DNA of 64,000 nucleotides from Flavobacterium gyeonganense (GCF_029625295.1 NZ_CP121112.1:4526001-4590000); one strand, 5' to 3'; counted from the first letter of the stretch, positions 17,268 to 26,622 are shown. The notes: generated by a model from the sequence alone, not told the origin. Program-made: numbers and translations.

Positions 17268-18647
17268 ATGGAAAATTTAAACGGTTTACAACAGCAAAAA
17301 TGCCCTTATCAGGCTCAACAAACATCTGGAACAGCAATAACAACACCAGCTGCAGCACCAGCGGTAATTCCAGACATTACAACTCCGCTTGTATCAACAA
17401 CAAATCAGCCGCCGGTTATTGGTACTAATAATCTTGGGCTTATAAATAGTTTTATTGGCACCTGGAATAGTCCCACGGGAGCAAATGCCACAGGTTACAA
17501 TGTTATGCCTTTGCCGCAAACAGATGCTCCAAGTGGTTATATCACTAAAAACTTTCCTTATTTCGAAGAAATCTCATTTTCGGCTATAGCTGGCGGTGCA
17601 CCAAATAGGGAAGGGCAATATACACAGGCAAGCAGCGTGTTGTTTTATGAACAAAGAGTTTACATTGCCAACAATGCCGATCCAAACGGAGCACAGCCAA
17701 TTCAGAATACTTTAATTCATGCTGAGAACGGAACGTGGCTTTATCACGTAATACAAAATCAGGTTGAAGGTCCTTATGGTCCTGGTTTTGTTCCGGATTC
17801 AAATCCAATTCCTGTACAAAATCCGGCAACTCAGTACAACAAACAAATTTCTGTACCTCATGGTGTTTCAGTTTTAATGACGGGAGGACCAGTTGCTTCG
17901 GGAACAGGAAATCCGGTTTTTCCAACTGCAGACAGAACGAAATTACCGTTTACAGATCCTACGATAATTGATCCGTCAACCTATTTGACAACTCAATTAA
18001 AGGCATTGAACAGTCAGGGGATTACGGTTGACAGCTACTCAAGTATTACGGTAAGTACAAATAATGAAGGTGGTGCAGTAAGCAATATAAATTTTGAAAC
18101 TTCTTTTGGAAAAGTGCTTTCCATGACCACCACTTGGTATGTTGAAAATTTAAGTAACGGAACGACTCAGTTACAATACATTCAAAATATTGTTTTACAA
18201 TTTTTGATTAATGGTATGCCAACTCAGTTTTTGCATATCGATGCCAATACTTTACAGCTGGTAGAAACCTTTGTTCCGGTTAATGCAAATCAAGCATGGC
18301 AAAATACCGGAATCGCCGTACAGCCAGGTAATACAATAACAATAAGTTACGAATCTGGTCTATGGACAGCAGATCCGCAAACAAATTACGGTAACCTGTA
18401 TGACGCAAATGGATGTCCGGGAATTATTATAACGCAATCAGGATATCCTGTTCAAAATGTAAATATGGGATCACTTATAGGACAAGTTGGAAATAACGCT
18501 CCATTTTATATTGGAAATGGACCCGTTACAACTCCTGCAGTTCAAAGCGGACCATTGAAGTTATGCATCAACGATGATTTAAATGCTGAATACGGAGCAG
18601 GATTAGCTGATAATATTGGCAGTCTGCAAGTGCGTATCAAAATTTAA
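17268..18647 (+). CDS. Nitrobindin-like (heme-binding fold) protein with C-terminal LecA-like lectin domain
   Basis: 459 residues with no signal peptide and a low-complexity Ala/Pro/Thr N-terminus. Residues ~62-165 show the pattern of nitrobindin/THAP4-type beta-barrels: FIGTW, FPYFEEISFSAI, LFYEQRVYIA, HAENGTWLYHV. The C-terminal ~110 residues resemble PA-IL (LecA) galactophilic lectins: NTGIAVQPGNTITISYESG, YDANG, LIGQVGNNAPFYIG, then LCINDD and DNIGSLQVRI. In LecA the matching Asp and Asn residues bind calcium and sugar. It is the first gene of the MNIO cluster by direction and is followed by a hairpin. Heme and sugar binding are inferred from motif pattern only. Confidence 0.55.
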   Translation: MENLNGLQQQKCPYQAQQTSGTAITTPAAAPAVIPDITTPLVSTTNQPPVIGTNNLGLINSFIGTWNSPTGANATGYNVMPLPQTDAPSGYITKNFPYFEEISFSAIAGGAPNREGQYTQASSVLFYEQRVYIANNADPNGAQPIQNTLIHAENGTWLYHVIQNQVEGPYGPGFVPDSNPIPVQNPATQYNKQISVPHGVSVLMTGGPVASGTGNPVFPTADRTKLPFTDPTIIDPSTYLTTQLKALNSQGITVDSYSSITVSTNNEGGAVSNINFETSFGKVLSMTTTWYVENLSNGTTQLQYIQNIVLQFLINGMPTQFLHIDANTLQLVETFVPVNANQAWQNTGIAVQPGNTITISYESGLWTADPQTNYGNLYDANGCPGIIITQSGYPVQNVNMGSLIGQVGNNAPFYIGNGPVTTPAVQSGPLKLCINDDLNAEYGAGLADNIGSLQVRIKI

Positions 18648-18658
18648 AAGACTAATAT

Positions 18659-18690
18659 AAATCTCTTCAGTTTTATTGCTGAAGAGATTT
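18659..18690 (+). terminator. Hairpin between the lectin-type gene and the decarboxylase gene
   Basis: A perfect 12-bp stem, AAATCTCTTCAG (18659-18670) with CTGAAGAGATTT (18679-18690), and an 8-nt loop. No T run follows, so it could be an attenuator or an mRNA-end stabiliser that makes the first gene the most abundant product. Confidence 0.6.
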
Positions 18691-18732
18691 ATTACTGAAA
18701 ACAAAAATACTCCTAATTCTAATAACCAAAAA

Positions 18733-20451
18733 ATGAAACCTACCAAAGAATTTACGGTCGCAGATTATCTGCTAACCCGACTCAAACAATTAAATGTCAC
18801 CGAGGTTTTTCAAATTCCGGGAGATTATGTAAAGCATTTTACACAGGCTCTGGAATACTTTGACGGAATTGAAACCATTGGGACTTCAAACGAATTAGAT
18901 GCTTCTTACGCGGCAGATGCTTACGCGCGCACCAGAGGTTTAGCCGCTGTATCTTTACAATACGGAGTAAGTACTTTTAGCGCATTAAATGCTATTGCAG
19001 GAGCTTATGTAGAACGCAGTCCAGTTGTTGTAATTAGTGCCACACCCGGAGCCGATGCACGACAAATTGGAAGTATGTATAATGTACTTTACCATCACTC
19101 TACAGGCAATGTTAACGCAGATCAGGAAGTTTATGAAAGAGTAACTGTTGCTGCCGAGACATTGAGTACTTCTGCAGGCGCTCCAGAAAAAATTGACAAA
19201 TTACTTATCGCAGCACTTACACACCAAAGACCTGTTTATATAGCATGTTATAAAGAGGTGTGGGGCGAACCTTGCCCAAAACCTTCCAGTAAAAAACTAG
19301 AACCTGAAATAATAAAAAGTGAACCAGCAGCACTTGAAAATGCTGTTTCTCAGGCATGGTCACAAATTAGTCAGTCAAAAAATCCTTTGATTTTTGCAGG
19401 AGTAGAGCTTTTGCGACATAAACTAACAAAGCAATTAGAAGAACTTATTAAAGCCAGCGGAATGTTGTACACTACAACTTCACTTGGAAAAACGGTTCTC
19501 GATGAAAAAGGCGATAAATTTATCGGTACCTATTCTGATCAGGCTTCAATACCGGAAGTTATAAAATTAGTCGAAGCTTCTGACTGTATTTTATCTTTAG
19601 GAACTATTATTACCGATGATTATTTATGGCTGGTAGAAAATAAATTTTCGGATATGATTCAAGTAACTACTCAGGAAACTAGAGTTGGTTATTTTACTTA
19701 TTCGGGAGTAACTTTAAAAGACTTTATCGAAGCCTTAACAGAGCGCTTTAAAAAAGCTTCTGGATATCCTTTAAAAGCTATAGCTCCGGCTCAGCCAAAA
19801 TTTCCTGAACCTTGGCGATCTAACTCAGATCCTAAATACGATTTAACTCCGGAAGTAATAACGTTTAACCGCTTTTTTGAACATGCAACATCTTTTCTAA
19901 AAAAAGAAAAAATGCTGGACGATATTGTAATGACTTTTGGAGTAAGTTCATCAATGTACGTGGCTACCAATATTTACGGATTGTCTCAAAACGCTTATAT
20001 TTCTTCGGCTGCGTGGCAGTGTATTGGTTTTGAAACCGGTGCAGCTTCAGGAGCTCAGTTGGGAAGCGGTAAACAAGCCTGGACTGTAGCCGGTGACGGT
20101 GGTTTTATTATGATTGCACAATCACTTTCAACTCTTGTAAAATACAACATCAACTCTGTAATTTTTGTAATGAGCAATGGAGTATATGCAATTGAGCAGG
20201 TATATGTTGACATGGACTCGTTTAAAGCTGGCCCGGATCATAAGTTTGACGCATTTGATATTCTTCCAAAATGGGATTATCAGGCACTTGCCAAAGCTTT
20301 TGGTGCAAACAGTTATCGTGCTGAAACTGTCTCAGAACTAGACGAAGTGCTTCTAAAACTTAAGAAAAAATCAAATCTTCCAACTCTGGTAGAAATTGTA
20401 ATTCCTCAAAAAGATCTGGCACAGCAAATGGCAAGACTGGGAAATGAATAA
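18733..20451 (+). CDS. ThDP-dependent 2-oxo acid decarboxylase (pyruvate/indolepyruvate decarboxylase family)
   Basis: 572 residues from ATG 18733; an in-frame TTG at 18676 lies inside a hairpin and is rejected. Family marks are IPGDYVKHF near the N-terminus, the activating Glu in SNELDASYAADAYAR (~residue 54), the His pair in LYHHSTGN (~residues 120-121) that is diagnostic for 2-oxo acid decarboxylases, and the ThDP/Mg motif GDGGFIMIAQ (~residue 454) ending at SNGVYAIE. Members turn pyruvate, phenylpyruvate, indolepyruvate or branched 2-oxo acids into aldehydes. Placed 43 bp before an amino-acid oxidase gene, it most likely acts on the 2-oxo acid that enzyme makes (inference). The substrate cannot be told from sequence. 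Confidence 0.8.
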   Translation: MKPTKEFTVADYLLTRLKQLNVTEVFQIPGDYVKHFTQALEYFDGIETIGTSNELDASYAADAYARTRGLAAVSLQYGVSTFSALNAIAGAYVERSPVVVISATPGADARQIGSMYNVLYHHSTGNVNADQEVYERVTVAAETLSTSAGAPEKIDKLLIAALTHQRPVYIACYKEVWGEPCPKPSSKKLEPEIIKSEPAALENAVSQAWSQISQSKNPLIFAGVELLRHKLTKQLEELIKASGMLYTTTSLGKTVLDEKGDKFIGTYSDQASIPEVIKLVEASDCILSLGTIITDDYLWLVENKFSDMIQVTTQETRVGYFTYSGVTLKDFIEALTERFKKASGYPLKAIAPAQPKFPEPWRSNSDPKYDLTPEVITFNRFFEHATSFLKKEKMLDDIVMTFGVSSSMYVATNIYGLSQNAYISSAAWQCIGFETGAASGAQLGSGKQAWTVAGDGGFIMIAQSLSTLVKYNINSVIFVMSNGVYAIEQVYVDMDSFKAGPDHKFDAFDILPKWDYQALAKAFGANSYRAETVSELDEVLLKLKKKSNLPTLVEIVIPQKDLAQQMARLGNE

Positions 20452-20494
20452 AACCACTATCTATAACTACTAAAAAATTTAAAAATATACTATC

Positions 20495-22488
20495 ATGAGC
20501 AAAAAAACATACTCTATTTTTGGAGCAGGTGCAGCCGGACTCTATACGGCGTGGAGGTTACTCGATGGAAAATCTAAACTCGCCAAAAACGAAAAAATGC
20601 TCGTTAAGGGCGATGTATTAGAACTTTACGACTGGGGAAAATATGATTTTTCTAAAAAAATCCGGGAACCAGAGAACCGGGCGCACGTGTTTGTACATGG
20701 CATTATAAAGACGACAAAGACAATTCGTACCTTGAATTAGGAGGTATGAGATATTTATATTGGGATGGAACTCCTGAAGGACCCGGACACCGTTTAGTAA
20801 CTAAAACCATTGAAGAACTGGATTTAAAGAAAGATTCAGTTCCGTTTAATGAGTCAGCAGACCCATTGATGTCTTTGCGTTCAAAAAACATGTATATCTC
20901 AGATATCAATTCTAACCAGCCAGCTCCGTATTTTGCAAACAATTACGCTCAGGATGCTCCGCCAGATGATGGGTTTACAACGATACAATCTGTAGCAATT
21001 ACACAAACATCAGGGCCGACTACCCGAAGAGAATGGTGCAAATTTTATGAAGAAGGAAGGATCAATATTGATATGCCTGATAGTTCAATCTACCAAAAAG
21101 GAGATTTGCTAAAAGAAATTGGATATTGGAACCTGGGTTATGACATGCTTGACCAGGAAGGATTTAGCTATCTATCTGATGGAAATGGTTATAGTTCAAA
21201 CGTAGTAAACAGTAATAGCGCTCAGTCATTTAATGTTAATGATGAGTTTCTTCCGGGAACGGAATACAAAACTTTAATAAAAGGATATTCGAGCTTATTT
21301 GATTCCTTATTTGAAGAAGTTGAAAAACTGGCAAAACAAAAAGGAATCATATTCAATTATTATCCAAACATTAGATTGCGTTCTATTGTGCATACCAAAT
21401 CTGGAGTGCATTTTACAACTGCAACGCGTAAAGATCCTGATGCGCTTGCAGAAAGAAAAAAATGCGATGCAGCATTTCTTGCTATGCCAAGAGCAGCTAT
21501 TGAATTAGTAGCACAGGCATCTAGATATAGCGATGCAGAAGGTGTAGATGTATTAAATCATGAAAAAGTACAGCTGTATTTAGAGTCTGTATTGATGGAA
21601 CCTTCATACAAAATAGGAATGTTTTTCGATACACCCTGGTGGAGAGTAACCGAGGCCGGAAGCCCAACTTATCCTGCTAAGATTACAAGTTATTTTTTAA
21701 CTCAGGAAGGAATAGAGAAATTAAAAAAAGAGAATTTTCCATCTAAATATCTTAAAGAAATAGAAAAGGCTAAAAATCCGGTTATTATAGCAAATACCTT
21801 TAATGACAAAGCCAGTTTTATAGCTGCTGTAGAAAACGCAATTCAGGAACGTTTAACTTTTAAAGAAGAAAAACAAATTGCGCAGATTGCAGAACTAGAT
21901 ACTATTGGCCCAAGTATTACCGATATGCCGATTCGACAAGTAGTTTATTTTGGGGATAATGCCAGAGACGGAAAAGGAAAAAAAGTATACGGTATTTTGG
22001 CCAGTTACGATGATATTCAATATGCAACATTCTGGAAACCTTTAGAACTTGGACCAAATGCTACGCGCGAAATTCCTGAATCCAGAGACTGTCAGCCGCT
22101 TGAAGGGCCAAGAGAAGCTACTCCTGTAATGGTAAAAATGCTTCGTTCACAGCTGGCATCATTGCATTTTGGGCCGCAGGCTGATTATTCGTATGTGCCT
22201 GAACCTTTAGAGACGAGATATATGGACTGGTCACTTCCTCCTTTTAATGCAGGATATCATGCCTATAAATCGCATTATAATTTAGGTGATGTGCAAAGAA
22301 AAATTAGAAAACCATCTCAGCTCGTTCCAAATACAGACTCCGAAATTTTTATTGTTGGAGAAACCTATTCAAACGATCAGGCTTGGGTAGAAGGTGCATT
22401 TTGTACTGCCGAATCTGTTCTGAATGATTTCTTTGGAATCGAACCTATTATTGACGAAAAATACTATCCATTTATCAGTCCGGAATAA
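20495..22488 (+). pseudogene. Flavin L-amino-acid oxidase, interrupted by a frameshift
   Basis: The N-terminal frame (20495-20740) has the FAD-binding FGAGAAGLYTAWRLL. Adding one A to the A7 run at 20654-20660 joins it to the long frame ending at 22488 through NPGTREPGARVCTWHYKDD and the LAAO signature LELGGMRYLYW, giving ~664 residues. The C-terminus has the second FAD motif, IFIVGETYSNDQAWVEGA. Enzymes of this class oxidise an L-amino acid to the imine or 2-oxo acid with release of H2O2; VioA and RebO are distant relatives that use tryptophan. It lies 21 bp before a VioB/RebD-type ferritin-like gene. The long remaining frame is intact, which argues for a sequencing miscall or slippage rather than old decay. 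Confidence 0.8.
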
Positions 22489-22508
22489 TCTATTTTAACC
22501 AAAAACAA

Positions 22509-24023
22509 ATGAAAACCAAAAAACTATTTAACTTTTCTACTTCGGTAACAAAAGAGAATATCAAAGAGGTAATGCAGCAGGCAATTGCGCTGGAGCTTGC
22601 TACAATCCCAACGTATTTATCGACCTATTATTCGATAAACAGAGCACAGGATCAGGATAAACTGTATGCTAAACTTCATGCTCAGCTTTCACAATCCGGC
22701 GTGCGTACTGCTGCCGAAATCGACGAATTGGCGCAAGAACTGAAACTCGATATATTAGTTTATTCGAATAAATCGGCTGCCTTAATTATGAGCGTTGTGA
22801 TCGAAGAAATGCTGCATCTGGCACTTTCATGCAATGTGAAACAAGCAGTTTGTCAGGCAGCGCCTGATTTAATGGGAATTGGAAAAGCATTAACATTTCC
22901 AACACAACTAGATGGACATATTCCTGAATTTCAAATTAATGCTGCAAAATTGTCATTGAAGCAATTGACTACATTTTTACAAATTGAAAGCCCTGAACCG
23001 TTTAAAGATCCGTATGCAAATGAACAATTGCTGAATACGGTTGAATATCAGACGATAGGACGTTTGTATGAAATGATTATCAAATGTATAAATGAGGATT
23101 TCCCGGGACCTTATAATTATAGACCGCAATTGCTTCCTCCGGATAATCCGGATCGTCCGAGACCGTATTATTCTCAAAATTCAATGAATACGGTTCATTA
23201 TGACAGAGAGCACAATCCGCAATTTGCCAATACAGATGATAGTGAAGGACTTGTTGGGGTACACGACGCTCAATCGGCAATTGAAGCGATACATCGCATC
23301 ATTGAACAGGGAGAAGGAAAAAGTAAATACAAGCAGCATACCTTAATTTGGGGCGAAAATAAAATGCCGGTTGCTATGGATATTGTTGATGGGAAAGTAG
23401 TTTTTTGGGAAGGTGATTATGATGATTCTGGGAAAGAACCTGCTCATTTTGCCAAATTTCTTGAAGCCTACACACTTGGCGGGCATTATCAGCAAAAGTT
23501 TCGCAACATTCAGGGATTAGATGATTTCTTCAGCTATTTTGTATATGATACTGATGCTAATCCTAAAACAGCCGATTACATAGCTTCGGGCAATCAGGCA
23601 CTGGCATTATGTTCACAATTAGGGAATGCAGTTTTTGCTTATATCCTTTTAATGATTGAAGCCTGCTACTATAAAGACGAAAGTACACAATATGATTTGT
23701 TCATTTTTGGTATTCATAAATCAATGATCTGGCTTTTGAGTGGAGTTGGTAACCAAATTAATCAATACACTTATACTAAAGGCAATCAGGCTTATAAAGG
23801 CGCTTTAACATTTGAACCTTTTTCGTTTGAGCAAAGTTTCTTAAGACCAAAAGCACAAATCATGAGTGTGGTGGATCAATTGGCGAAAGCCGATCCTGTT
23901 AATTGGGGCTGGGCTATAAAAAGCGAAAACTATTTCCCGTCTTTACCAGATGTAGGATTGGATTACAGCATTGAAGCCGATATTCCTAAAGTACCAGATA
24001 CACCTTATAGACATAATCATTAA
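22509..24023 (+). CDS. Ferritin-like enzyme (PF12902-type, VioB/RebD-related)
   Basis: 504 residues. The N-terminal half holds a ferritin-like helical bundle with metal-ligand motifs ELATIPTYL (~residue 29) and VIEEMLHLAL (~residues 97-106, EExxH), as in the ferritin-like domain found in VioB, RebD and StaD, the iminophenyl/indole-pyruvate dimer synthases. Later regions (YQTIGRLYEMI near 180; GVGNQINQYTYTKGNQAYKG near 414) fit the same broad family but not full-length VioB (~1000 aa). The gene directly follows an amino-acid oxidase, the same order of functions as VioA-VioB or RebO-RebD, so it may couple or oxidise an imine or enamine product. The next gene starts 17 bp downstream. The reaction itself is unknown. 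Confidence 0.7.
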   Translation: MKTKKLFNFSTSVTKENIKEVMQQAIALELATIPTYLSTYYSINRAQDQDKLYAKLHAQLSQSGVRTAAEIDELAQELKLDILVYSNKSAALIMSVVIEEMLHLALSCNVKQAVCQAAPDLMGIGKALTFPTQLDGHIPEFQINAAKLSLKQLTTFLQIESPEPFKDPYANEQLLNTVEYQTIGRLYEMIIKCINEDFPGPYNYRPQLLPPDNPDRPRPYYSQNSMNTVHYDREHNPQFANTDDSEGLVGVHDAQSAIEAIHRIIEQGEGKSKYKQHTLIWGENKMPVAMDIVDGKVVFWEGDYDDSGKEPAHFAKFLEAYTLGGHYQQKFRNIQGLDDFFSYFVYDTDANPKTADYIASGNQALALCSQLGNAVFAYILLMIEACYYKDESTQYDLFIFGIHKSMIWLLSGVGNQINQYTYTKGNQAYKGALTFEPFSFEQSFLRPKAQIMSVVDQLAKADPVNWGWAIKSENYFPSLPDVGLDYSIEADIPKVPDTPYRHNH

Positions 24024-24039
24024 TATAAAAATAGACAAC

Positions 24040-24627
24040 ATGTCAGAATTAGTAACTAAAGAACTTCATGTATGCATGGGGCTCAATTCATGCAAAAATG
24101 CGGGATATTCAGGAAATAATGATTGTGCAGGTCAAGGCGATTGCTCAACAGCAGTTGGCCATCCCTGCCACACCTTAAATGCCTGTAAAGGGCAGGGAGG
24201 CTGCGGGATTTTTGGAACGACTGAAGAACTTTGCCATCCCGGCGAAAATGATTGTCGTTATCAGGGCAGTTGCGGTGTGCCTATTTTGTCTTCCCGTTTT
24301 ATGGCACAAGGCCCTAATAAAGGACTTAGCGTTTGGCAATTGGCAAGAATACGCTTTGAAGAAAAAAGAATAAAAAACGGAGAATCCTTTGGTGAAGCTC
24401 CGCAGCAATACGGACCAAGCGATGAATACGTAAATTCCATTCGCGGGACTTCAGGCGTAGATTATTCTTCTTGCGGACAAAGCGGTTCAAGATTTTGTTC
24501 CTACATCAATAACCCTGCTGAAAGAAAAGCTGCGGCAGCGGAAAGAGTTTTGAAAATGGAAGAAGAAAGCGCTAAAAAACTACCGGAGAGTCTTTCAAAT
24601 TGTCAACCCAAAAATAATGGACACTAG
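24040..24627 (+). CDS. Cys-rich protein with CX5C repeats, candidate MNIO substrate
   Basis: 195 residues from ATG 24040; the open frame extends upstream into the previous gene but has no better start. There are 13 Cys. Residues ~12-90 carry five CX5C units (CMGLNSC, CAGQGDC, CHTLNAC, CKGQGGC, CRYQGSC) plus one CX6C (CHPGENDC), resembling the Cys motifs of BufA2-type bufferin precursors. No signal peptide is present, unlike bufferins, and the C-terminal half (LSVWQLARIRFEEKRI, then CGQSGSRFCSY) looks folded. Its stop overlaps the start of the MNIO gene by 11 bp, so the two are translationally coupled. It is the obvious substrate candidate, though a metal-binding or carrier role is also possible. 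Confidence 0.7.
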   Translation: MSELVTKELHVCMGLNSCKNAGYSGNNDCAGQGDCSTAVGHPCHTLNACKGQGGCGIFGTTEELCHPGENDCRYQGSCGVPILSSRFMAQGPNKGLSVWQLARIRFEEKRIKNGESFGEAPQQYGPSDEYVNSIRGTSGVDYSSCGQSGSRFCSYINNPAERKAAAAERVLKMEEESAKKLPESLSNCQPKNNGH

Positions 24628-25531
24628 ACTTGGATTACCCAATTTAGGATTGGGATTAGGACTCAGAAGCCAGCATTTTGAACATATTCTGGAGAAAAAC
24701 CCTGCCGTAGACTGGTTTGAGGTAATTTCTGAGAATTTCATGGATTCACATGGACGTCCAAGATATATTTTACAACAAATAGCAGAAAAATATCCCGTGG
24801 TAATGCACGGGGTATCGCTTTCTATAGGAAGCACTGATCCGTTAAATTTTGATTATCTAAAGAGTTTAAAACAACTTGCAACTGAGGTTCAGCCAGGCTG
24901 GATCAGCGATCACTTATGCTGGACAGGAGTTTTAACCACCAATTCGCACGATTTATTGCCGCTTCCGTTAAATGAAGATTCATTAAAACATGTTTGTAAA
25001 CGAATCAGACAAGTTCAGGATTATTTAGAACGACCGCTAATTGTAGAAAACCCAAGTACCTACGCAGCCTTCAATAATTCGACACTTCCGGAATGGGAGT
25101 TTTTACGAATCATGACCGAAGAAACAGGCTGTGGATTACTTTTGGATGTAAACAACGTTTATGTATCTTCTTTTAATAATGATTTTGATCCTGTAGAATA
25201 CATCAACGGAATTCCACATGATAAAATAGTTCAAATGCATTTGGCAGGTCATCAAAATTGCGGTAATTATATTATTGATACACACGATAGAGAAGTAAAT
25301 AATCAGGTTTGGAAATTATTTCAACAAGCTTATCAATTGGCCAATCAGGCATCAATTTTATTAGAGTGGGATGGGAACATTCCGGCTTTTGATGTGTACC
25401 ATTCTGAATTACTGAAATCAAAACAATATATGGATGCAGCATTTGTTGGAGTTGAAAAAGAAGTTTTTTCTACTGATGAAGAACAAGTTTCAAATCCATT
25501 GAATTTATTCGCTGTTGACAAATTTTTATAG
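24617..25531 (+). CDS. DUF692 multinuclear non-heme iron oxidative enzyme (MNIO, BufB/MbnB-like)
   Basis: 304 residues, a TIM-barrel DUF692 protein. Conserved segments hold the expected His/Asp/Glu/Asn metal ligands: GLGLRSQHFEHIL, WFEVISENFMD, VVMHGVSLSIGS, WISDHLCW, IVENPSTY, LLLDVNNVYVSSFN, MHLAGH, DTHDREV and LLEWDGNIP. MNIOs modify ribosomal peptides, mostly at Cys or C-terminal residues: oxazolone/thioamide in methanobactin (MbnB), thiooxazole in bufferins, Cys beta-carbon removal by TglH. It overlaps the Cys-rich gene and is followed 9 bp later by its usual partner. Family assignment is firm; the modification it makes is unknown. Confidence 0.9.
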   Translation: MDTRLGLPNLGLGLGLRSQHFEHILEKNPAVDWFEVISENFMDSHGRPRYILQQIAEKYPVVMHGVSLSIGSTDPLNFDYLKSLKQLATEVQPGWISDHLCWTGVLTTNSHDLLPLPLNEDSLKHVCKRIRQVQDYLERPLIVENPSTYAAFNNSTLPEWEFLRIMTEETGCGLLLDVNNVYVSSFNNDFDPVEYINGIPHDKIVQMHLAGHQNCGNYIIDTHDREVNNQVWKLFQQAYQLANQASILLEWDGNIPAFDVYHSELLKSKQYMDAAFVGVEKEVFSTDEEQVSNPLNLFAVDKFL

Positions 25532-25540
25532 ACTCCAAAG

Positions 25541-26380
25541 ATGCAGAAAACGGTAAAAATACCTTTAAAGGACTTTCAGCAATGGATGCAGCAGCTTTTG
25601 CTCGATCCTTATCAGCAAACAGGAGTGAACCCTAATGATTTGCTTTCGAATGCAGAAAATGCCACTTCAATAGAAGATGTAATTTGTCATTCAGAAAAAC
25701 TTACTGCTCAGGAACACTTAGCTATTTACCAAAGGAGTTATATTGCACGACTGCGAAATTGCATGTCGCAGCAATTCAGTGCTTTAGAATATGCTTTAGG
25801 CGAACCTATTTTTTGTGCTTTCGCAGATGATTATTTGGCTTCAAAACCTTCTTATAATTACAATTTATCTTTTTTGGGAGCTCATTTTGCACAATATCTG
25901 GAAAATAACAGACCCGATGCCAATGAAGATGTGAAAGAAGACTGGATTGATTTTATGATTGAACTCGCGCGATTTGAATATGCTATTGGTGTTCTTTTTG
26001 ATGAAAAAGCGGAAGAAAACTACCAATTAGCAACAATCGATACCCCAGAAGATGAATTAAAATTGTTACCTGTATTTGCCTTATTTAAGTTTAAGTTTCC
26101 TGTTCGAAAGTACTATTCTGAATTCAAAAATGACAAAAATCCCAATCTGCCTTTTGGAAAAGAAAGTTATTGTGTAGTGCTAAGGCATAAATTTAAACTG
26201 TCCATTTACGATCTGCACAAAGAGCAGTATGATTTTTTGTGTTTTTTAAAAGGTAATAAGAATATGATTGAAACAAAAGAATGGTTTAATAGCCATTATA
26301 AAGAGAATACAGTCCAGTTCGAACAGGTATGGGCCAGTTGGAAAGAACGCTGGCTGGATGCTCATTTTTTTAGAGTGTAA
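25541..26380 (+). CDS. DUF2063-type MNIO partner protein (BufC/MbnC-like)
   Basis: 279 residues. The N-terminal ~120 residues match the DUF2063 pattern: DFQQWMQQLLL, LAIYQRSYIARLRNCM, YALGEPIFCAFADDYL, SFLGAHFAQYL. Such proteins bind the leader or precursor and form a complex with the DUF692 enzyme in bufferin and methanobactin pathways. The C-terminal domain (FALFKFKFPVRKYY, then YCVVLRHKFKLSIYDL) matches the winged C-terminal region of these partners. It is the last gene of the cluster; the next unit starts ~240 bp away with its own promoter. Confidence 0.8.
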   Translation: MQKTVKIPLKDFQQWMQQLLLDPYQQTGVNPNDLLSNAENATSIEDVICHSEKLTAQEHLAIYQRSYIARLRNCMSQQFSALEYALGEPIFCAFADDYLASKPSYNYNLSFLGAHFAQYLENNRPDANEDVKEDWIDFMIELARFEYAIGVLFDEKAEENYQLATIDTPEDELKLLPVFALFKFKFPVRKYYSEFKNDKNPNLPFGKESYCVVLRHKFKLSIYDLHKEQYDFLCFLKGNKNMIETKEWFNSHYKENTVQFEQVWASWKERWLDAHFFRV

Positions 26381-26543
26381 CGAGATTTTTTATCTCAACA
26401 AATCTAATTTATCAAACAAGATTTTAATTTTCATTACGTTCGTTATTCGAATTCAACAATCAATAATTCTTACTTTTTTGTTGCTATTTAGAGTTTTTAA
26501 TTCTAAATAGTTGGCAAAATATTAGTTTTGTTGATATATCTTA

Positions 26544-26551
26544 TATATTTG
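26544..26551 (+). promoter_or_regulatory. Promoter -7 element TATATTTG before the sigma factor gene
   Basis: Exact TAnnTTTG match. A TTG-rich stretch (26526-26533) is nearby, but the spacing is shorter than the 19 bp seen at the tRNA genes. It probably drives the sigma/anti-sigma pair. Confidence 0.55.
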
Positions 26552-26622
26552 TTGACTTAAACTCAAAGGGGATTAAATCATTAAAAGTAAATATCAAAAT
26601 TGACGAAACGTACTACAAAGAG

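Noticed and set aside
18676..18732. TTG start giving the decarboxylase a 19-residue N-terminal extension
   Set aside because: The codon lies inside a 12-bp hairpin and the extension is low in family similarity; ATG 18733 begins the normal N-terminus.
23971..24039. Upstream ATG for the Cys-rich protein
   Set aside because: It lies within the end of the ferritin-like gene and adds a hydrophobic, non-conserved stretch; ATG 24040 begins MSELVTKELHVC, next to the first Cys motif.
26268..26510. Open frame overlapping the end of the MNIO partner gene
   Set aside because: It is out of frame with a strong coding gene and runs into a promoter region.
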